DNA from: Tabrizicola sp.
GTDB lineage: Bacteria > Pseudomonadota > Alphaproteobacteria > Rhodobacterales > Rhodobacteraceae
Assembly (NCBI RefSeq): GCF_030694085.1
Contig: NZ_JAUXZE010000009.1
Location: 62,001 to 126,000 of the forward strand
Direction: 5' to 3'
Length of the DNA stretch: 64,000 nt
The notes under the pieces were generated by a model that was not told the DNA's origin, did not search any database, and was given only the letters and a program-made list of their open reading frames with translations. Shown here piece by piece: positions 51,716 to 61,851 of the stretch. Both the position numbers and the translations under genes were made by a program. Numbering within the stretch: the stretch's first letter is position 1; each line of letters begins with the position of its first letter.

Positions 51716-52909
51716 ATGCTGGAACTGACCATCCTGATGCCCTGCCTGAACGAGGCGGAAACACTGGCCACCTGCATCGAGAAGGCCAAGGGCTTTCTGA
51801 CGCGCACCGGCATCAAGGGTGAGGTGCTGATTTCCGACAACGGATCCACCGACGGCAGCCGCGAGATTGCCGAGGCACATGGCGCCCGGGTCGTGCTGGC
51901 ACCGCGCAAGGGCAACGGGATCGCGCTGTCCACCGGGATCGCGGCGGCGAAGGGCCGTTTCGTCATCATGGGCGACAGCGACGACAGCTATGACTTTTCG
52001 CGCCTTGATGCATTTGTCGAGGCGTTGCGCGGTGGTGCGGACCTGGTGATGGGCAACCGCTTTCGCGGCGGGATCGAGCCTGGCGCAATGCCGGTCCTGC
52101 ACCGCTACCTTGGCAATCCGGTCCTGTCCTTCATCGGCCGGGTGCTGTACGGCGCTCCTGTCGGCGATTTCCAGTGCGGACTGCGCGGGTTCTCACGCGA
52201 CAAGATCCTGGCGTTGAACCTGATTACCGAGCAACTGGAATTCTGCCCCGAGATGGTGATGCGCGCCGCGATGGCGGGGCTGAAGATCGTCGAGGTTCCG
52301 ACGACGCTGAAACCCGATGGCCGGTCGCGCAAGCCGCATTTGCGGACCTGGCACGACGGCTGGCGGCATCTGAAGCTGCTGCTGACCTTCGCGCCCTTCA
52401 GCCTGTTTCTTTATCCGGGTGCGATACTCTTTGCGCTGGGGTCGGTGCTGTTCCTGCCGCTGCTTTTCGGACCGCTGGACCTGGGCGCGCTGACGCTGGA
52501 CACCGGTGCGATGATCTTTGCCGCCACCTTCATCATCATCGGCTTTCAGCTGATGTGGTTTCACGCTTTGGCGCGGCAGTTCGCGGTGCGGATGAACCTT
52601 CTGCCGACCTCTCCCCGTTTCGAGCGGCTGCGCGCCCGCCTGTCGGTCGAAAGCGCCTGTCAGGGCGGTGCCATCTTCATGGGCCTGGCGCTGGTCGCGA
52701 CCATCGCTTCGGTCGGGCACTGGGCGGCGAACGGCTTCGGGCCGATTGACCCCGGCACGATCACCCGCGCCGCCTCGCTGGTCGCGGTGCTGTCGGCGCT
52801 GGGATTGCAGTCCTTTACCGGGGGCTTCCTGTGGGGCCTGATGACCCAGAAGTCACCGGCGCAGACGACGGTCGAGGGTCCGGCCGGAGAGACCGCTCAG
52901 GAAGCCTGA
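51716..52909 (+). CDS. Glycosyltransferase family 2 (polyprenyl-phosphate sugar transferase type)
   Basis: 397 residues. The GT2 domain begins LTILMPCLNEAETLATCIEKA, with ISDNGSTDGS (about 41–50) and the metal site MGDSDDSYDF (about 83–92). Two or more C-terminal membrane pairs follow (FSLFLYPGAILFALGSVLFLPLLF and later). This fits DPM1/GtrB-like enzymes that load a sugar onto polyprenyl phosphate. The ATG at 51716 has AAGGA upstream. It partners logically with the GtrA and GT-C genes on the opposite strand. Confidence 0.82.
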   Translation: MLELTILMPCLNEAETLATCIEKAKGFLTRTGIKGEVLISDNGSTDGSREIAEAHGARVVLAPRKGNGIALSTGIAAAKGRFVIMGDSDDSYDFSRLDAFVEALRGGADLVMGNRFRGGIEPGAMPVLHRYLGNPVLSFIGRVLYGAPVGDFQCGLRGFSRDKILALNLITEQLEFCPEMVMRAAMAGLKIVEVPTTLKPDGRSRKPHLRTWHDGWRHLKLLLTFAPFSLFLYPGAILFALGSVLFLPLLFGPLDLGALTLDTGAMIFAATFIIIGFQLMWFHALARQFAVRMNLLPTSPRFERLRARLSVESACQGGAIFMGLALVATIASVGHWAANGFGPIDPGTITRAASLVAVLSALGLQSFTGGFLWGLMTQKSPAQTTVEGPAGETAQEA

Positions 52910-52913
52910 CGGC

Positions 52914-52937
52914 GGCCCGGCCCGGACAAGCCGGGCC
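52914..52937. terminator. Hairpin between convergent GT2 and ahcY genes
   Basis: GGCCCGGC (52914–52921) and GCCGGGCC (52930–52937) form a perfect 8-bp stem with an eight-base loop, in the 39-bp gap between two convergent stop codons. Probably a bidirectional terminator, though without a T-run. Confidence 0.55.
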
Positions 52938-52948
52938 GGTCGAAGGGA

Positions 52949-54337
<1,389 letters not shown>

Positions 54338-54436
54338 CCAGCCTACTCCTTGACACGGTTGTTACTCGGCGCGCAGGTAGCACGTGAAGGTGCCGGAGGC
54401 AACTTTGCCCGCTAAGACGACGAAAGGAGATCGACT

Positions 54437-55402
54437 GTGCGGATCATCGCCGAAAGTAGCCCCGCAGGACACCGACGAGCAGTTGATTTCTGTCTCAACC
54501 CGGCGTGGCTGCCCTTCGCAGCCTTTGCAGCACGACAGATCGCGTTATTGCCTGGGCAGCAAAACTTCGACATCTGCATTGCCTCGACAGAACATCTGAC
54601 CCTTCCGGAAAGCTTGAAGAATCTTGGTTTCCGTGTGCTTCAAATTGACGTTGGGTCCATGCTCGCGGAGCAAGATACCGCGACACGGCACGGAGATGCC
54701 GCCTATCTTCGGCTCGCAATACCAGACCTGATGAAGGACGACTACGACCGGGTACTTTATCTTGACTCTGATATTTTCGTACACGGCGGTGACTTGAACA
54801 CGCTCTTCGACGTGGACCTCGGCGGCCTCTGCCTTGGCGCAGTCCGGGTCGTGACACAGTGGGGTTCACCGGACCGGCAGCGGCACGAATTCTCTGCTCT
54901 CGGCTTGCCGCCGGCGCCCTACTTTAACTCGGGAGTTCTGCTTATTGATGTGCCGGCTTACAGGAAAGCTGAGGTCACCCGAAAAGCGCTGCAACTCGGG
55001 GCCGAAAAGGGACATTTGCTCAAGTCACATGATCAGTCACTTCTAAATGTTTGCCTTTACCGAGCGTGGGCAGAGTTGAGCCCAGTTTGGAACTGGCAGT
55101 GGTATGTGAAGGCGCCGTTCTTCGAAGCACTTGCCGCGCCGAACATCGTACATATGATTGGTCCGGTTAAGCCTTGGCAAGAACCTGGCCGTGCTTGTAT
55201 GTCCTTGGTGTATCGAAAGGCGTATGCCTCATTCTTGGCAGCCTTTTTCCCCGAGGTTCACCGCGTGCCGCAGCACGCTCCGGAACGAATGCGCAAGGGG
55301 TGGTGGTGGTTACTCGTCGGTTTGCGTCATGTGTTGCGCCGCCGCAGCCTTCTTCGATACCTTGATCGATTTCCGACCGAAACGACGGTGCGCTTGCCGT
55401 GA
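54437..55402 (+). CDS. Glycosyltransferase family 8 protein, probably acquired
   Basis: 321 residues. The GT8 motifs are RVLYLDSDIFVHGGDLNTLFD (DxD at DSD, about 114–116), YFNSGVLLIDV and LLKSHDQSLLNV. The start is a GTG, supported by AAAGGAGA upstream. Base composition is visibly lower in GC and codon third positions are more mixed than in all neighbours (for example ATT, CTT and TTA-type codons), which points to horizontal transfer. It overlaps the next gene by 4 bp. Acceptor unknown; likely a lipopolysaccharide core or surface sugar. Confidence 0.82.
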   Translation: MRIIAESSPAGHRRAVDFCLNPAWLPFAAFAARQIALLPGQQNFDICIASTEHLTLPESLKNLGFRVLQIDVGSMLAEQDTATRHGDAAYLRLAIPDLMKDDYDRVLYLDSDIFVHGGDLNTLFDVDLGGLCLGAVRVVTQWGSPDRQRHEFSALGLPPAPYFNSGVLLIDVPAYRKAEVTRKALQLGAEKGHLLKSHDQSLLNVCLYRAWAELSPVWNWQWYVKAPFFEALAAPNIVHMIGPVKPWQEPGRACMSLVYRKAYASFLAAFFPEVHRVPQHAPERMRKGWWWLLVGLRHVLRRRSLLRYLDRFPTETTVRLP

Positions 55403-55992
55403 CCAAAGTTCCCCGCGCCTGGCAACGGATGCTTTCGGGCCGCAGGCTGGACCTTCTGGACCCCACTCCGATGGACATCGAGATCGAGGATATCGCGCAT
55501 GGCCTGGCCTTTGTCGCGCGCTGGAACGGGCAGACCCGGGGGGACTGGCCCTATTCGGTGGCGGAACATTCGCTGCTGGTGGAGGAAATCTTCGTGCGGG
55601 CCAATCCCGGAATTGCTGCCAAGTGGCGGCTGGCGGCGGTGCTGCATGACGCGCCGGAATATGTGATCGGCGACATGATCAGCCCGGTGAAGGCCGCCGT
55701 GGGACCTGGATATGGCGAGTTGGACCAGCGGCTGACAGCGGCCGTGCATCTGCGTTTCGGCCTGCCTGCGGTGCTGCCCGCGCCGATCAAGAAAGCGATC
55801 AAGGCGGCGGACAAGGTTTCAGCCTGGCTGGAGGCGGTGCGGATCGCTGGATTTCGGGAGGTGGAGGCCGACAAGCTGTTCGGGCGACCTGTGCCAGAGC
55901 TTGTGCATCGGCTGGAGATCAGGCTTCGTCCGCCCGCAGAGGTGCGGGCGGACTATGTCTCGACAGTGGCGAGACTGCTGGAGGCGTGCTGA
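55399..55992 (+). CDS. HD-domain phosphohydrolase (YfbR-like)
   Basis: 197 residues from a GTG overlapping the previous stop. The HD metal site is formed by SVAEHSLLVEE (His about 55) and AAVLHDAPEYVIGDM (His-Asp about 84–85), with a later Asp in KAADKVSAW. Such proteins are 5'-nucleotidases or related phosphohydrolases. The first ~10 residues are unusual. Composition returns to the GC-rich norm right at its start, so the coupling with the foreign GT8 gene is probably accidental. Confidence 0.83.
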   Translation: MTKVPRAWQRMLSGRRLDLLDPTPMDIEIEDIAHGLAFVARWNGQTRGDWPYSVAEHSLLVEEIFVRANPGIAAKWRLAAVLHDAPEYVIGDMISPVKAAVGPGYGELDQRLTAAVHLRFGLPAVLPAPIKKAIKAADKVSAWLEAVRIAGFREVEADKLFGRPVPELVHRLEIRLRPPAEVRADYVSTVARLLEAC

Positions 55993-56005
55993 CATCCACC
56001 CGGCA

Positions 56006-56164
56006 TCAGCGACCCATATGCCGCAGGTGATCGGCGGCGCGCAGGCCTTCGTCGTCCTGGAACTCACGCGGGGACCGGCGCGGATAGTGGCGCGGCAGGT
56101 AGTCCTCGGACGCGTGCTTGAACCGGGTAGCGATCAGCAGGGCATCGGCGAAGATATTCAACAT
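56006..56164 (-). CDS. Small 52-residue protein divergent from a LysR regulator
   Basis: Starts MLNIFADALLIATRFKHASEDYLPR, preceded by a strong ribosome site AAAGGAGAAAGGTC. A hydrophobic N-terminal helix is followed by a charged tail (RRSPREFQDDEGLRAADHLRHMGR). No family is recognised for certain; it resembles short stress-related proteins of this group. Its position opposite a GcvA-type LysR regulator, with an inverted repeat between, suggests that it is the regulated target. Confidence 0.65.
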   Translation of the reverse strand: MLNIFADALLIATRFKHASEDYLPRHYPRRSPREFQDDEGLRAADHLRHMGR

Positions 56165-56200
56165 GACCTTTCTCCTTTCAGGTTTTCGATGATCTCTTTT

Positions 56201-56249
56201 GCCATGAAACATGGCGTGATACGATTCAGGAAGACTTACGAAATGTAAG
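56201..56249. promoter_or_regulatory. Inverted repeats in the LysR/small-protein intergenic region
   Basis: CTTAC–GAAAT–GTAAG (56235–56249) is a perfect dyad of the T-N11-A type used by LysR-family proteins, 12 bp before the regulator's ATG. A second dyad GCCATG–AAA–CATGGC lies at 56201–56215. Both are well placed to control the divergent pair. Confidence 0.5.
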
Positions 56250-56261
56250 GCAGTCTAACAG

Positions 56262-57131
56262 ATGATCGACTGGCGCAGCCTACCCTCGCTGACCTCGCTG
56301 CGGGCTTTCGCGGCCACCGCCGAGTTGCGGAATTTCAGTCAGGCGGCCCGGGTGCTGAACGTCACCCATGCCGCCGTTGCCCAGCAGGTCCGCGCGCTGG
56401 AGGAACAGCTTGGCCGTCCTCTGGTCCAGCGTGAAGGGCGCGGGGTCAGCCTGACCACCGATGGCGAGCAGTTGGCCGAGGCGCTGGGCGATGGCTTCGG
56501 CGCGATCCAGCGCGGGCTGGAGGCCTTGCGCGCGGGCGAGGCGGATCGCCCCGTCCGCGTGACCCTGACGGCCAGTTTCGCAGCGCAATGGCTGATGCCG
56601 CGGCTCAAGGATTTCTGGCAGCAGCACCCTGACATCGGCCTGTCGCTGCACCCGGACAGCAAGGTGGTCGACCTGCACCGCGAGCGCATGGACCTGGGCA
56701 TCCGCTATGGCAACGGCGATTGGCCGGGGGTCGAGACAAGCTACCTGACCTCGGCCCGACTGGTGATTGCCGGGGCGCCGTCGCTGATCGGCGAGACAAA
56801 TCCGACGGTTGAAGACATGGCAGGTATGGATTGGATCCTGTCTCCTACCTGGGCAGAACAGGACGCCTATCTCCGGCAATTGGGACTAGAGCCTTCAGAT
56901 CTTGGCAGCACCGATATCAACAATGAGGAATTGGCGCTGGCAGCAGCGCGGCAGGGACTGGGATTGGTGGTGGAAAGCGTGGCGCTGATCGAATCCGACG
57001 TGGCCGAAGGTCGGCTGCGCATCGTGCATGAAAGCAGGGAAAAGCTGCCGGCCTATTTCATTGTCAGTCTACCCGGGCCAAAGCGGGCTGCGGCCCGGGC
57101 ATTTCTTAAATGGCTGAAAGCGCAAGGCTGA
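56262..57131 (+). CDS. LysR-family transcriptional regulator (GcvA-like)
   Basis: 289 residues. The winged HTH covers the N-terminus (LTSLRAFAATAELRNFSQAARVLNVTHAAVAQQVRALEEQLG spread over about 9–50), followed by the substrate-binding domain with VRVTLTASFAAQWLMPRL and ERMDLGIRYGNGDWPG, typical of the GcvA branch. The effector is unknown. It is divergent from the 52-residue gene, and a T-N11-A dyad lies just before its start. Confidence 0.9.
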   Translation: MIDWRSLPSLTSLRAFAATAELRNFSQAARVLNVTHAAVAQQVRALEEQLGRPLVQREGRGVSLTTDGEQLAEALGDGFGAIQRGLEALRAGEADRPVRVTLTASFAAQWLMPRLKDFWQQHPDIGLSLHPDSKVVDLHRERMDLGIRYGNGDWPGVETSYLTSARLVIAGAPSLIGETNPTVEDMAGMDWILSPTWAEQDAYLRQLGLEPSDLGSTDINNEELALAAARQGLGLVVESVALIESDVAEGRLRIVHESREKLPAYFIVSLPGPKRAAARAFLKWLKAQG

Positions 57132-57133
57132 GG

Positions 57134-57448
57134 TCAGAGCGCCAGATCTTCCGGTTTCCTGCCCTTGGCCATCGCTTCCGAGAACCAACGCGGCTTGCGC
57201 CCGCGGCCCGACCAGGTATCGGCCCTGTTCGCCGGATTGGCGTATTTGGCCACCGAAGGCGAGCGCTTCCGTCCGGCCGTGACCCCCGTCAACTCGGCCA
57301 GCGAAAAGCCCATTGCCTTCGCCTTTTCTTCCAGTTCCGCCAGCGCCTCGCGCTTGCGGCGATCTTCATATCCCGAAATCGCCTTTGCCACCTGCGATTG
57401 CAGATCCTTCAGCTCTTTCAGAGACAAGCTATTCAAGTCCAGGTTCAA
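57134..57448 (-). CDS. hvrA: H-NS-family regulator HvrA
   Basis: 104 residues, close to the 102 of Rhodobacter HvrA. The N-terminal coiled-coil part contains LSLKELKDLQSQVAKAISGYEDRRKR. The C-terminal DNA-binding motif is YANPANRADTWSGRGRKPRW, the standard H-NS core. The start is a TTG at 57448, inferred from the family N-terminus and a GAGGGGG ribosome site. HvrA trans-activates photosynthesis and nitrogen genes at low light or low ammonium in Rhodobacter capsulatus. Located downstream of regA as in that species. Confidence 0.88.
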   Translation of the reverse strand: MNLDLNSLSLKELKDLQSQVAKAISGYEDRRKREALAELEEKAKAMGFSLAELTGVTAGRKRSPSVAKYANPANRADTWSGRGRKPRWFSEAMAKGRKPEDLAL

Positions 57449-57518
57449 TGTCTGATCCCCCTCGGATAAAGACGGGGTATCAATAGGCCTGAAACTGTAT
57501 ATGCGCAAGAATTGATGT

Positions 57519-58070
57519 CTACTTCGGGCTTCTTTTCGCCAGAATCCGCTGCAAGGTCCGCCGATGCATCGACAGGCGGCGCGCAGTTTCGGAAACATTG
57601 CGGTCGCACATCTCATAGACACGCTGGATATGTTCCCAACGAACGCGGTCTGCGGACATCGGATTTTCCGACACTTCCGGCAGATTGCCGCCGCGCGCAA
57701 GCAATGCATTGGTGACATCATTGGCGTCGGCAGGCTTCGACAGGTAATCGACCGCCCCGATCTTCACCGCCGCCACTGCCGTCGCAATGGCCCCATAGCC
57801 AGTGAGAACCACGATCCGGCACGAGGGCCGCTTTTCGCGCAGCGTCTCGATCACCTCAAGCCCATTGCCGTCTTCAAGCCGCAAGTCAACCACCGCGTAG
57901 GCCGGAGGCCGCGCAAAGGCCTTGGCCCGGCCCTCGGCCACGCTTTGGGCCGTCTCGGTCACGAAACCCCGCTTTTCCATCGCCTTGGCAAGCCGCTTCA
58001 AAAAGGGCTCGTCATCGTCAACCAACAGCAGAGTCGGGTCCGGTCCAAGATCGATAGGCTCTTCCGTCAT
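57519..58070 (-). CDS. regA: Redox response regulator RegA/PrrA
   Basis: 183 residues. The receiver has the acidic pocket LLVDDDEPF (17–25), phosphoacceptor Asp62 in AVVDLRLEDGNG, and conserved T and K (VLTGYG, LSKPAD). A linker leads to the Fis-type HTH (RNVSETARRLSMHRRTLQRIL at the C-terminus), which is almost invariant in RegA proteins. It controls respiration, photosynthesis, nitrogen and carbon fixation genes in response to redox state. It lies in the typical order senC–regA–hvrA. Confidence 0.97.
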   Translation of the reverse strand: MTEEPIDLGPDPTLLLVDDDEPFLKRLAKAMEKRGFVTETAQSVAEGRAKAFARPPAYAVVDLRLEDGNGLEVIETLREKRPSCRIVVLTGYGAIATAVAAVKIGAVDYLSKPADANDVTNALLARGGNLPEVSENPMSADRVRWEHIQRVYEMCDRNVSETARRLSMHRRTLQRILAKRSPK

Positions 58071-58087
58071 GCTCTTTCCTTAAAGGC

Positions 58088-58711
58088 TTAAGGCACAGCT
58101 TTGCTTGCCTGAACAAAACAAGCAACGCTTTCCGCCAACTGCTCAGAGGTAATGTCGCGGCGGAAGAAATCCACAAAGCCTTCGCCTGGAAGCATCAGAT
58201 AGGTGAAGGTCATGTGGTCCATCAGATAGTATTCGTCGCCTGTCTCTCGCTTCTTGTAGACTGTCTTGTAGGTCTGAGCGGCCGCCCGCACCTGGTCGGC
58301 CGATCCGGTCAGGGCAATCAGCTTGGGGTGCATGTTCGAGGCATAATCGGCAAGTGCATCGGGGGTGTCGCGCTCGGGGTCGACCGAAATGAAGACCGGA
58401 GTCACATCCATTCCGCGTTCGTCCAGCAAGTCCACGGCCTCGACATTGCGAGCCATGTCCAGCGGGCAGACATCCGGGCAGAAGGTGTAACCGAAATAGA
58501 CCAGAGAGGGTTTGGTCAGCACCTCTTTCTCGGTCACGGTCTGTCCCGCCGTATTGACCAGGGTGAAGGGCCCGCCGATGTCGCCGCCTGCGACACCCTG
58601 GCGGCATTGGGCAAACTGGTCCCCGCCGCGCTGCATCTTGATGTAAAGGTACGATCCCCCCAACAGGGCCGCGACCGCAGCGGCGGCGGCTCCGGCGTAA
58701 AGCTTGCTCAT
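58088..58711 (-). CDS. senC: SenC/PrrC (Sco1-type) copper chaperone
   Basis: 207 residues. One N-terminal membrane helix (about 4–24) anchors a thioredoxin-like domain with the copper site FCPDVCP (Cys78, Cys82) and the third ligand His166 in MDHMTF. Needed for assembly of cbb3-type oxidases and for redox signalling by RegBA. The ATG at 58711 has GGAG ten bases upstream; the frame stays open to 58741. It lies between regA and the divergent regB. Confidence 0.95.
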   Translation of the reverse strand: MSKLYAGAAAAAVAALLGGSYLYIKMQRGGDQFAQCRQGVAGGDIGGPFTLVNTAGQTVTEKEVLTKPSLVYFGYTFCPDVCPLDMARNVEAVDLLDERGMDVTPVFISVDPERDTPDALADYASNMHPKLIALTGSADQVRAAAQTYKTVYKKRETGDEYYLMDHMTFTYLMLPGEGFVDFFRRDITSEQLAESVACFVQASKAVP

Positions 58712-58803
58712 GGTGGCGCTCCTTGGGCTGACGGGTCGCATTGATCTACGAAGTGGCGACCCTTAACAATGGCAAACCCCCGGAAAGGACAACCGGTCAC
58801 AGC

Positions 58804-60195
58804 ATGACCACGACATTCCCCGGCTTTCAGAGCGCCGACATCGGTGCCAACATGGTCCGCCAGCGCACGCTGATCCTGTTGCGCTGGATGGCGATTGCCG
58901 GGCAGGTCGCGGCAATTCTGGTGGCAAGCCAGGTCTACGGACTGCAACTGCCGCTGGGCCTCTGCGCGCTGGCCGTGGGGCTGTCGGTGGTGGCGAATCT
59001 TGTCCTGATCATGCTCTTCCCCGAGACCCGGCGGCTTAGCGAAGCCGAGGCGTTCTTGACCCTGCTTTTCGACCTTGGCCAGTTGTCTTTCCTTCTGTTC
59101 CTGACCGGCGGCCTGACCAACCCCTTTGCGATCCTTGTGCTGGCGCCCGTCACGATATCGGCCAGCGTCTTGCGGCTTCGGTCCACCGTTGTGCTTGGGG
59201 CGTTGGCGATTCTTGCCGTCTCGACCGCAACGGTCTGGTACCTGCCCCTGCGCTTTGCCGACGGAACGGCGCTGGTGATCCCCGGCATCTTTGCCTTCGG
59301 CTTCTGGCTGTCGATCGTGATCGGCATCCTGTTCCTTGGCCTTTACTCCCGCCGGGTGGCGACCGAGATGCGGTCTATGTCCGAGGCACTGCTGGCAACT
59401 CAGATGGCACTGGCGCGGGAACAGAAGCTGACCGACCTGGCCGGGGTCGTCGCCGCCGCCGCGCATGAGCTTGGGACGCCGCTTGCCACGATCAAGCTGG
59501 TCAGCGCCGAACTGATCGCAGAGCTGGACGCCCAGCCCGAGTTGCAAGAGGATGCCCGCCTGATCCGCGAGCAGGCCGACCGCTGCCGGGACATCCTGCG
59601 CGACATGGGGCGAGCAGGGAAGGACGACCTTCACCTGCGTCAGGCGCCGCTCTCGGCGGTCCTGCGTGAGGCCGCCGAGCCGCATCTTTCCCGTGGCAAG
59701 CAGGTCGACTTTGCCTTTGCGCCGATCCAGGACGGAGCGGAGGAGCAACCGTCGATCCTTCGCCGACCCGAGGTGATCCACGGGCTGCGGAACCTGGTGC
59801 AGAACGCCGTCGATTTCGCCCGGTCCAGCGTCTGGGTCGAGGGCGAATGGACCGCCCGCCGCATCATCGTGCGGATCACTGACGACGGCGACGGCTTTCC
59901 CCCCGGCCTGATCGGCCGCATCGGCGACCCCTTCGTGCGTGCCCGCCGGTCCGATCCCGACGTCGAAAAGCGCCCCGGCTATGAGGGCATGGGCCTGGGT
60001 CTTTTCATCGCCAAGACTCTGCTGGAACGGTCAGGCGCGGATCTGTCATTCGCCAATGCGACAGATCCGTTCCTGGCCCCGAAGGAACGCCCCGAACGTT
60101 CGGGCGCGGTGGTCGAGGCGGTCTGGGACGCCAACGACCTGATCGCCCCGCCGACCCAAGGGGGCTTGGGCGAGAACACCCGGATCGAAGGATGA
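58804..60195 (+). CDS. regB: Redox sensor histidine kinase RegB/PrrB
   Basis: 463 residues, against 460 in Rhodobacter capsulatus. Six membrane helices precede the quinone-binding loop GGLTNPF (102–108). The phospho-histidine is His221 in AHELGTPLATI, and the redox-active Cys261 lies in the ADRCRDILRDMG dimerisation segment. ATPase N, D and G boxes follow (NLVQNAVDFA, DDGDGFPPG, GMGLGLFIA). It phosphorylates RegA when the quinone pool is reduced. The start at ATG 58804 fits the family length; a TTG at 58741 is open but unlikely. Divergent from senC. Confidence 0.96.
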   Translation: MTTTFPGFQSADIGANMVRQRTLILLRWMAIAGQVAAILVASQVYGLQLPLGLCALAVGLSVVANLVLIMLFPETRRLSEAEAFLTLLFDLGQLSFLLFLTGGLTNPFAILVLAPVTISASVLRLRSTVVLGALAILAVSTATVWYLPLRFADGTALVIPGIFAFGFWLSIVIGILFLGLYSRRVATEMRSMSEALLATQMALAREQKLTDLAGVVAAAAHELGTPLATIKLVSAELIAELDAQPELQEDARLIREQADRCRDILRDMGRAGKDDLHLRQAPLSAVLREAAEPHLSRGKQVDFAFAPIQDGAEEQPSILRRPEVIHGLRNLVQNAVDFARSSVWVEGEWTARRIIVRITDDGDGFPPGLIGRIGDPFVRARRSDPDVEKRPGYEGMGLGLFIAKTLLERSGADLSFANATDPFLAPKERPERSGAVVEAVWDANDLIAPPTQGGLGENTRIEG

Positions 60196-60265
60196 AGCGC
60201 AGTTAACGGCCAATTAACCGATTGCAGCCTAGCCTGACACTACGGGTGAATCTCCGAGGGTGAAG

Positions 60266-61831
60266 ATGGCAGTCGAATGGTCGATGGCGTTGGGAATGAT
60301 GCTGAGCGCCTTCATGGCGGCGATGGCGGGGCTGCTGCTGCTGGCGGCATGGCAATCGCGGCGTCCCGCCCTTTCTCCCAGTATCTTCGATCAATCCCCC
60401 TCTCGCGTGGCCTATCTTTTTGACGGTGAGCGTCTGATAGATGCCTCGCCCGCCGGTCGCGCCCTCTTGCCCGAGGGGGAGGACAGTCGCGCCTGGACCC
60501 GGCTGATCGCCCGCTTCGGATCAGATTTTCCAAATCTTTCCAATCAGCTGGAAGTTCTGCCTCGGGTCGGCCAGCTGCGGATCACCTCGCAGGCTGGCGT
60601 GTCTCCGGCGCTGATCCTGACCGCCGAGCTGGTCTCGGGTCTGACCCGGCTGACGGTCGAAAGCGGGCAGGAAGACCGCGCGGATCGCGGCGATGCGGCC
60701 ACTGCGGCGGCCCTGCAGCAGGAAGTGATGTCGCAACGCGCTGTCCTGTCCCGTGCGCCGGTGCTGATGTGGAAGGAAGCGCCGGACGGCGCAGTAATCT
60801 GGGCGAATCACGCCTATCTCATCCGTGCGGTCGAGCTTTTGCCCGAGGGCGAAGACCTGTCCTGGCCCCTGCCCAGGCTTTTTGCCCACGATCCAGCCAA
60901 GGGTCGCGTCCCACGGCTGAAGCTGCAGATGCCCAGCGGGGCGGAATGGTTCGACCTGGTTCGGATGGCCTCGGGCGAAGACTCTCTGTGCTATGCGCTG
61001 GCCGCCGACAAGGCGGTGCAGGCAGAGACGGCGCTGCGCGAGTTCATGCAGACCCTGACCAAGACCTTCGCCGACCTGCCCATCGGCCTGGCGATCTTCG
61101 ACCGTTCGCGCTGCTTGCAGATGTTCAACCCGGCGCTGACCGACCTGACCACGCTTGCGCCCGAGCTGTTGATCTCGCGGCCCACGCTGAACGCCTTTCT
61201 CGACGCGATGCGCGCCAAGGCGATGATCCCGGAACCGCGTGACTACCGCAGCTGGCGCAAGCAGTTGGCCCGGCTTGAGGAAGAGGCAACGATGGGAATC
61301 TTCGAGGAAACCTGGAGCCTGCCGGGCGGCCAGACCTACCGGGTGATCGGTCGCCCGCATCCCAATGGCGCGCTGGCCTTCATGTTCGAGGACATCTCGA
61401 ACGAAATGTCACGCACCCGCCGCTACCGCGCCGATGTGGAACTTGGCCAGTCGGTGATCGACGCGGTGGAAGATGCGGTTGCCGTCTTTTCGCAGGGCGG
61501 GCAGCTGGTCATGTCAAACCATGCCTATGCCCAGCTTTGGCAGCACGACCCGCAGGTCCTTCTGTCCGAGGCCAGCGTCTCCACCCTTTGCGCCTGGTGG
61601 CGGGACCACGCGGCGCCGACGCTTCTGTGGGATGACGCCGTGGATTTTGTGACCAGCTCGGGTGATCGCACGCCGTGGGAGGGCGAAGTGCGCCTGCTGG
61701 ACGGCCGCCTTGTGATGTGCCGCTTCCGCCCGCTGACCGGCGGGGCGACGCTGATCACGTTTCGCGTCCAGGCGTCGGTAAGCTTCAGCTCGGTGCGTGA
61801 GACCGGCGGGGTCGGGCTCCTCTCGGCCTGA
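60266..61831 (+). CDS. Membrane-anchored PAS-domain protein without a kinase domain
   Basis: 521 residues. One N-terminal membrane helix (about 6–26) is followed by three PAS-like regions: VAYLFDGERLIDASPAGRAL, LPIGLAIFDRSRCLQMFNPAL and DAVEDAVAVFSQGGQLVMSNHAY. No histidine kinase, GGDEF or EAL domain follows, so any output would be by interaction with another protein. The ATG at 60266 has GAGG six bases upstream. It is 70 bp after regB in the same direction and before tsaE, a neighbourhood seen in related bacteria. Confidence 0.78.
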   Translation: MAVEWSMALGMMLSAFMAAMAGLLLLAAWQSRRPALSPSIFDQSPSRVAYLFDGERLIDASPAGRALLPEGEDSRAWTRLIARFGSDFPNLSNQLEVLPRVGQLRITSQAGVSPALILTAELVSGLTRLTVESGQEDRADRGDAATAAALQQEVMSQRAVLSRAPVLMWKEAPDGAVIWANHAYLIRAVELLPEGEDLSWPLPRLFAHDPAKGRVPRLKLQMPSGAEWFDLVRMASGEDSLCYALAADKAVQAETALREFMQTLTKTFADLPIGLAIFDRSRCLQMFNPALTDLTTLAPELLISRPTLNAFLDAMRAKAMIPEPRDYRSWRKQLARLEEEATMGIFEETWSLPGGQTYRVIGRPHPNGALAFMFEDISNEMSRTRRYRADVELGQSVIDAVEDAVAVFSQGGQLVMSNHAYAQLWQHDPQVLLSEASVSTLCAWWRDHAAPTLLWDDAVDFVTSSGDRTPWEGEVRLLDGRLVMCRFRPLTGGATLITFRVQASVSFSSVRETGGVGLLSA

Positions 61832-61851
61832 GGATTGCGACCGAGGGCTGG

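Noticed and set aside
54338..54436. SAH or SAM riboswitch upstream of ahcY
   Set aside because: Such elements occur before ahcY in related bacteria, but the conserved core sequences are not visible here.
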